NCBI GenBank assembly: GCA_016234425.1
Contig: JACRCA010000121.1
Coordinates: 1-9,456, forward strand
Reading direction: 5' to 3'
Source: Deltaproteobacteria bacterium
Lineage (GTDB): Bacteria; Desulfobacterota; SM23-61
DNA: 9,456 bases
Below, in pieces: positions 6,818 through 9,456 of the stretch. The notes under the pieces were generated by a model. The model was not told the origin of the DNA and did not search any database. It worked only from the letters and a program-made list of their open reading frames with translations. Each line of letters begins with the position of its first letter. Position 1 is the first letter of the stretch. A program made the position numbers and the translations under genes.

Positions 6818-7111
6818 TTATTTCCAGATATTTATGGTTAAGCCATTGGTGTTGAAGTAGATCCAGATGCTGGCTGAAGTGGCTAAGGCCACTCCCAGGA
6901 TGATCAGAACCATAAGTCCAAACTGGTGCTCATCCTTCTTCCACCATGGTTCTTCATCCTTGGGAGTGCTCAGAGAGCGAGCGATCTCTTTTTGGGAGGA
7001 AATTTCCTCGCGAGGGTTCGGGGAAGAGGGTTTTTTGGGCGCATGAGAGCAAGCGGAAGAAACGATCAGAAAAATCAGAGTAATGATCAAAGCCAGAGCT
7101 TTGTTTCTCAT
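6818..7111 (-). CDS. Small lipoprotein with C-terminal transmembrane segment
   Basis: This 97-residue protein begins with a lipoprotein signal peptide: a Lys-containing N-region, a hydrophobic core, and a lipobox ending SSAC, so Cys21 would be lipidated. A Pro/Ser/Glu-rich linker follows (about 22-58), then WWKK, then a hydrophobic segment at about 65-86 and a short tail ending TINIWK. A lipid anchor plus a C-terminal membrane segment is an uncommon combination. I do not recognise the family and assign no function. The gene is divergent from trxA. The ribosome binding site is weak: AGGGG lies about 13 nt upstream. An extended -10 promoter lies upstream. Confidence 0.7.
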   Translation of the reverse strand: MRNKALALIITLIFLIVSSACSHAPKKPSSPNPREEISSQKEIARSLSTPKDEEPWWKKDEHQFGLMVLIILGVALATSASIWIYFNTNGLTINIWK

Positions 7112-7140
7112 AAATTTTTCTTTTCCCCTTGCGTTGTTAT

Positions 7141-7149
7141 ATTATAACA
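7141..7149 (-). promoter_or_regulatory. Extended -10 promoter for the small lipoprotein
   Basis: On the minus strand TGTTATAAT (7149-7141) matches an extended -10 element about 30 bp upstream of the lipoprotein start. No clear -35 is seen, which is tolerated by extended -10 promoters. It overlaps a small palindrome, TTATATTATAA. Confidence 0.4.
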
Positions 7150-7223
7150 TAGCGAATTCCTCCCATGTTTCCAAGTTATATAGAAATGGCGAACCCTTTT
7201 GGGGATGAAGGGCATCTAAAAAG

Positions 7224-7235
7224 TCAAAATTTTGA
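7224..7235. promoter_or_regulatory. 12-bp palindrome upstream of trxA
   Basis: TCAAAATTTTGA is a perfect palindrome about 45 bp upstream of the trxA start, in the divergent intergenic region. It could be an operator, but AT-rich palindromes of this length also occur by chance. I could not place a convincing trxA promoter around it. Confidence 0.25.
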
Positions 7236-7280
7236 TCTCATTTGGATAAGGTTTGAAGACATTCAAAGGAGGAAGAGACT

Positions 7281-7613
7281 ATGGCTAAGGGTGAGAACCT
7301 AATTACCGTCACGGACGAAACCTTTCAGAAAGAAGTCTTGGAGGCTGAGCAGCCAACATTCGTCGATTTCTGGGCTGCTTGGTGCGCTCCCTGCCGGATG
7401 ATCGGCCCAATCTTCGAAGAACTTTCAAATGAATACTCCGATAAAGTCAAGTTTGCCAAGGTTAATGTAGACGAAAACCCCAGAACTCCGGCAACTTATG
7501 GGGTGCGCGGGATCCCCACTTTAATTATGTTCAAGGGGGGACGGGTGGTGGACCAGCTTGTGGGTGCGGTTCCCAAAAGCCAACTTGAAAATATCATTAA
7601 AAAAGCATTGTGA
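7281..7613 (+). CDS. trxA: Thioredoxin with WCAPC active site
   Basis: This 110-residue cytoplasmic thioredoxin reduces protein disulfides using electrons from thioredoxin reductase. Seen: FVDFWAAWCAPC with the active-site cysteines Cys35 and Cys38, MIGPIFEEL, VKFAKVNVDENP, and the cis-proline loop RGIPTL (Pro79). Length and order are those of a single-domain thioredoxin with no signal peptide. The active site is CAPC rather than the usual CGPC; the Gly-to-Ala change is seen in other thioredoxins and may slightly shift redox potential. The start follows a strong AAAGGAGGA Shine-Dalgarno (7265-7273). The TGA stop (7611-7613) overlaps the Shine-Dalgarno of the next gene, a predicted membrane selenoprotein, so the two are very likely translated from one message. 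Confidence 0.96.
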   Translation: MAKGENLITVTDETFQKEVLEAEQPTFVDFWAAWCAPCRMIGPIFEELSNEYSDKVKFAKVNVDENPRTPATYGVRGIPTLIMFKGGRVVDQLVGAVPKSQLENIIKKAL

Positions 7614-7628
7614 GAGGGTAAAACTGCG

Positions 7629-7790
7629 ATGGTGCTTAAAATATTTCTTGGACTGGTTGTGGGAGGAGCGATCGGTTACGGACTGAACCTGCTTTCCACC
7701 CATATCGGCAGCACCTGAGGCCTGACCTGCAACCCTTATCTGAGCACCGTTTTGGGGGCGATGATTGGGTTGATGCTGGCCTTAGGTTAG
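7629..7790 (+). CDS. Small membrane selenoprotein, DUF6132-like (Sec30)
   Basis: Reading TGA 7716-7718 as selenocysteine gives a 53-residue protein: MVLKIFLGLVVGGAIGYGLN, a membrane segment; IGSTUGLTCNPYLST, carrying Sec30 and Cys34; then VLGAMIGLMLALG, a second hydrophobic segment, ending at TAG 7788-7790. The pattern of a Gly-rich helix, a cysteine-containing loop with NPYxST, and a second Gly-rich helix resembles small proteins I know as DUF6132, which have Cys at the Sec position. That recall is not checked. GAGAGGG (7612-7618) overlaps the trxA stop and is the ribosome binding site; only 15 nt separate stop and start. No alternative start after the TGA gives a sensible protein. A weak candidate SECIS hairpin, GCACC/GGGGGC with loop GUUUU, begins about 30 nt after the UGA. 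The location beside thioredoxin suggests a membrane thiol/selenol redox role, which is an inference. Confidence 0.75.
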
Positions 7791-7815
7791 GGCCAGAAAA
7801 ACCCTGGGCTTTTTT
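7791..7815 (+). terminator. Rho-independent terminator of the trxA unit
   Basis: CCAG (7793-7796) pairs with CTGG (7804-7807), with an outer G-C pair across a mismatch, followed by TTTTTT at 7810-7815. It starts immediately after the selenoprotein stop and separates it from the convergent lipoprotein gene. Its position at the true end of the read-through frame supports that frame being real. The stem is short. Confidence 0.55.
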
Positions 7816-7846
7816 CACATGCGCGCGCAAAAACTTGAATGGCTTA

Positions 7847-8509
7847 TTAATCCTTCAATAGCTTTTCCCTGAGTAGCGTTTCGTCTTTAAGTAGTTTATC
7901 CAGACTATCTTTAAAAATATCGTTGATTTTGGCTTGGGCGTGCTTGGGTTGGTAAAGCGGGCGGTTCGATTCCTGGGCACTTCCCTCAATGATTTTTCTG
8001 ATCCAGGTCCTCTCTTTGGGCAAACCCCAGTAAATCTGAAGACGCATTTTGGCTTCGGTATCTGTTGTGGTTACCCCGCTTTTAGCCTCGACCCAGAGGG
8101 CCTCGATCTTCCCCCCAAAGGCAGCATCTCCGGGAACATCTTTGAAGTTTTCTTTTTCCGGATCCAAATAGCGATTGACCAGAGTCACTTTAAAGCCGGC
8201 TTTCTCCAGAAGTTTAGTAAATGATTTGGTGAAAATTTGTTCCACTGTCCCTTCATCCGGCTTGTAAAAATCCACCAGGCCATCCCGATAAACCCGCCGG
8301 CCCAGGTAAAGCCGATCAGGCCGGGCATCCTGGAAATTATAGACGGCCAGGGTTACGGGCTTGGCTGTTCCGGTTAAAAAAACGGGCGTCTGGGAAGGAT
8401 CGTAGTTCAGGTTGAGGAGGTAAGTCTTGCTGACCTGACAGCCCCCTAAGAAAATCCAGATGACTATGATGATTCCCCCCACAAAGGAAGCCCCAGTGAT
8501 TTTTTTCAT
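7847..8509 (-). CDS. YajG-like lipoprotein
   Basis: The 220-residue product has a lipoprotein signal peptide with lipobox FLGGC, so Cys24 would be acylated and the protein anchored in the envelope. The mature part includes VTLAVYNFQDARPD and LGRRVYRDG early on, then FTKSFTKLLEKAGFKVT, GGKIEALWVE and a Lys/Leu-rich tail. The arrangement of a short strand with a conserved D-x-R, then an amphipathic helix and a beta-strand pair, resembles the YajG/CsgG-like putative lipoproteins; this is a loose fold-level resemblance and no function is assigned. A strong AAGGAGG precedes the ATG. It lies 13 bp downstream of the BamE-like gene on the same strand, so the two probably form an operon. The gene converges on the trxA unit. 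Confidence 0.75.
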   Translation of the reverse strand: MKKITGASFVGGIIIVIWIFLGGCQVSKTYLLNLNYDPSQTPVFLTGTAKPVTLAVYNFQDARPDRLYLGRRVYRDGLVDFYKPDEGTVEQIFTKSFTKLLEKAGFKVTLVNRYLDPEKENFKDVPGDAAFGGKIEALWVEAKSGVTTTDTEAKMRLQIYWGLPKERTWIRKIIEGSAQESNRPLYQPKHAQAKINDIFKDSLDKLLKDETLLREKLLKD

Positions 8510-8522
8510 CCGTTTCCTCCTT

Positions 8523-8870
8523 CTATTGTTTTAAGAATTGGTAGCTTTGAACGACCCCCTCCTTGAGAATAATCTCAAAAGATTCTTCCTCCTCCTTTTC
8601 GATAAAGCCATGGAAAACAATCCCTCCCGGTAAGGTTAGGCTCTTTACCTGCCGATGGACATAAAGGAGAAGTACGGTTCCGTCTGGCTTGTCTTCTTTC
8701 TTGGAGGGAGGTCCCAGAATCCTGAGCAGGTCAGCTTCTGAGGTCTTGCCCAATTTAATTTCTTGAATCTGGGCTGCGGAAATTTTGCTGCCTTCCGTGG
8801 AGCGAAGGGTATAAGAACAACCCGCAACGGCGATGAAAAGGCCAAAGAGATAAAAAAGAAAGCTTTTCAT
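8523..8870 (-). CDS. BamE/SmpA-family-like outer-membrane lipoprotein
   Basis: This 115-residue lipoprotein has lipobox AVAGC (Cys18). The motif IQEIKLGKTSEADLLRILG followed by PP is the hallmark of the SmpA/OmlA (BamE) fold, in which a G-K-T helix leads to L-G-x-P before paired beta-strands (TVLLLYVHRQ, SFEIILKEGVVQSYQF). BamE itself is an accessory part of the outer-membrane beta-barrel assembly machine, but many lipoproteins share the fold, so BamE function is not claimed. The start is supported by AGGA about 7 nt upstream and by a good promoter at 8893-8921. It is probably the first gene of a two-gene lipoprotein operon with the YajG-like gene. Confidence 0.82.
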   Translation of the reverse strand: MKSFLFYLFGLFIAVAGCSYTLRSTEGSKISAAQIQEIKLGKTSEADLLRILGPPSKKEDKPDGTVLLLYVHRQVKSLTLPGGIVFHGFIEKEEEESFEIILKEGVVQSYQFLKQ

Positions 8871-8892
8871 TTTTTCATCCTAATTTTCACAA

Positions 8893-8921
8893 ATTATACT
8901 CATCATCAGGAATTTTATCAA
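8893..8921 (-). promoter_or_regulatory. Sigma-70-type promoter of the lipoprotein operon
   Basis: On the minus strand, TTGATA (8921-8916) and a perfect TATAAT (8898-8893) are separated by exactly 17 bp. The expected transcription start is only about 16 nt before the ATG at 8870. It lies in the AT-rich gap after the LapA-like gene. Confidence 0.7.
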
Positions 8922-8942
8922 ATTAAAATTGAATTCTTATCC

Positions 8943-9152
8943 TTAATTCAACGGTTTCTTTGCTGGTTTTTTCCAAGTCCCCAGGATCATCCCCATGCCC
9001 AGTCCCAAAATAAAGGTGATGAGGATTAAAAAAGCGCTTGAGGCATTTGCTTCCCAAAACAGGAGTTTGATGCTGATGGGTTGGGTGTTTTGCAGGGAGA
9101 AGATGATTATGAGGACAAGTAGAATGATTAAGCCTAATATTTTTGCCGACAT
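8943..9152 (-). CDS. LapA-like (DUF1049) inner-membrane protein
   Basis: This 69-residue protein has two hydrophobic segments. The first (about 3-20, ILGLIILLVLIIIFSL) runs into QNTQPISIKLLFWEANAS, which is the LapA/DUF1049 signature of Q-N followed by a short strand. The second (about 38-58) carries the Gly-rich FILGLGMGMILG, followed by a basic tail KKPAKKPLN. In E. coli the relative LapA (YciS) acts with LapB in controlling lipopolysaccharide synthesis; a similar role here is only a family-level inference, and LapB is not in the window. I place the start at ATG 9152 because AAGGAGG lies just before it; the longer frame from 9182 would translate across that Shine-Dalgarno. The gene follows the release-factor-like gene by 64 bp. 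Confidence 0.82.
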   Translation of the reverse strand: MSAKILGLIILLVLIIIFSLQNTQPISIKLLFWEANASSAFLILITFILGLGMGMILGTWKKPAKKPLN

Positions 9153-9216
9153 AAACTCCTCCTTTTTATTATCGCTTCCCATTCATCCGTTTAAAGGGAA
9201 ACTTTTTCCTTTCTGA

Positions 9217-9456
9217 TCACTTTGTAATCCTCTTAGGCGTTTTGTATTTGAGAAGGGCAGCGATTCCCCCCGCCTTCATCAAGGAAGGAAAGCTTTCCGT
9301 AAAAAAGATGTCCACCCCCTGGGACTTGGCTTTGGCTACGATCTCTTCGCGCAGGTTAGCCGGCGAGATTTCTCCCCGGCAGAAGGGGCAGGCTTGGGGC
9401 GATCCGCCGATGCCCAGGGAGCTGCATGCTCGACATTTCCAGCCCGTAGCTTTAAA
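9217..9456 (-). CDS. C-terminal part of an aRF1/eRF1-like (baeRF) protein, partial
   Basis: The gene enters from the right edge of the window and only its last 79 codons are present, ending at TGA 9217-9219. Seen: a Cys4 zinc-ribbon-like pair (CRAC and CPFC, about 15 residues apart), LREEIVAKAKSQGVDIFF, and the ending LMKAGGIAALLKY plus a short basic tail. The order of zinc ribbon, helix, strand and the G-G-I-A-A-L-L motif is that of domain 3 of archaeo-eukaryotic release factor 1-like proteins, also found in bacterial family members. Those are thought to act on stalled ribosomes or peptidyl-tRNA, but domain 3 alone cannot prove that. The start and the catalytic domain are outside the window. 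Confidence 0.65.
   Translation of the reverse strand, partial: FKATGWKCRACSSLGIGGSPQACPFCRGEISPANLREEIVAKAKSQGVDIFFTESFPSLMKAGGIAALLKYKTPKRITK

Noticed and set aside
6316..6841. Two open frames in the GC-rich region (6316-6579 and 6533-6841).
   Set aside because: The translations are Arg/Pro/Gly-rich with no domain pattern, run through inverted repeats, overlap each other, and the second runs into the end of the lipoprotein gene.
8943..9182. LapA-like protein starting at 9182.
   Set aside because: The extra ten residues cover the AAGGAGG site that clearly serves the ATG at 9152, and LapA proteins usually begin just before the first hydrophobic segment.

Overview
The window looks like a chromosomal segment of a Desulfobacterota-type (former Deltaproteobacteria) anaerobe, possibly a metagenome assembly. 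This is inferred from gene content: a tetraheme metallophosphatase-like cytochrome, an iron-sulfur-flavoprotein-like reductase, two probable selenoproteins, MobA and short intergenic CACAGAG repeats. No rRNA, tRNA, transposase, integrase or CRISPR array was seen.

Layout. On the minus strand, 124-3557 reads radA, then an exported UshA-like/tetraheme cytochrome gene, then mobA, which has its own promoter. At 3558-5178 lie CACAGAG-type inverted repeats surrounding a plus-strand gene for a membrane protein with a C-terminal SCP2-like domain, broken by a one-base frameshift near 4686-4690. A flavodoxin-like reductase (5179-6267, plus) carries a related SCP2-like domain. A GC-rich stretch at 6268-6817 holds nested inverted repeats and no convincing gene. 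A small minus-strand lipoprotein (6818-7111) diverges from a plus-strand pair, trxA and a 53-residue membrane selenoprotein (7281-7790), closed by a terminator. The rest is minus strand: a YajG-like lipoprotein, a BamE/SmpA-like lipoprotein, a LapA-like membrane protein, and the C-terminal end of an aRF1/eRF1-like protein that runs off the window.

The main discovery is two in-frame TGA codons that conventional gene calling would read as stops. In the cytochrome gene, reading through TGA at 2033-2035 joins an excellent ribosome binding site, a signal peptide and the first metallophosphatase motif to the rest of the protein. A hairpin with loop GGUCU, 18 nt after the UGA, resembles the E. coli fdhF SECIS. 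In the gene directly after trxA, reading through TGA at 7716-7718 gives a complete small membrane protein resembling the DUF6132 family. Several neighbouring genes end in TGA (mobA, radA, trxA, the flavoprotein, the release-factor-like gene), so TGA is still a normal stop here and selenocysteine is the best explanation.

Functionally, the window mixes housekeeping (RadA, MobA, thioredoxin), envelope lipoproteins, and redox proteins that probably act in the periplasm or membrane. The selenium link is that thioredoxin is coupled to a Sec-containing membrane protein, while the periplasmic cytochrome carries a CGU motif near its mature N-terminus.
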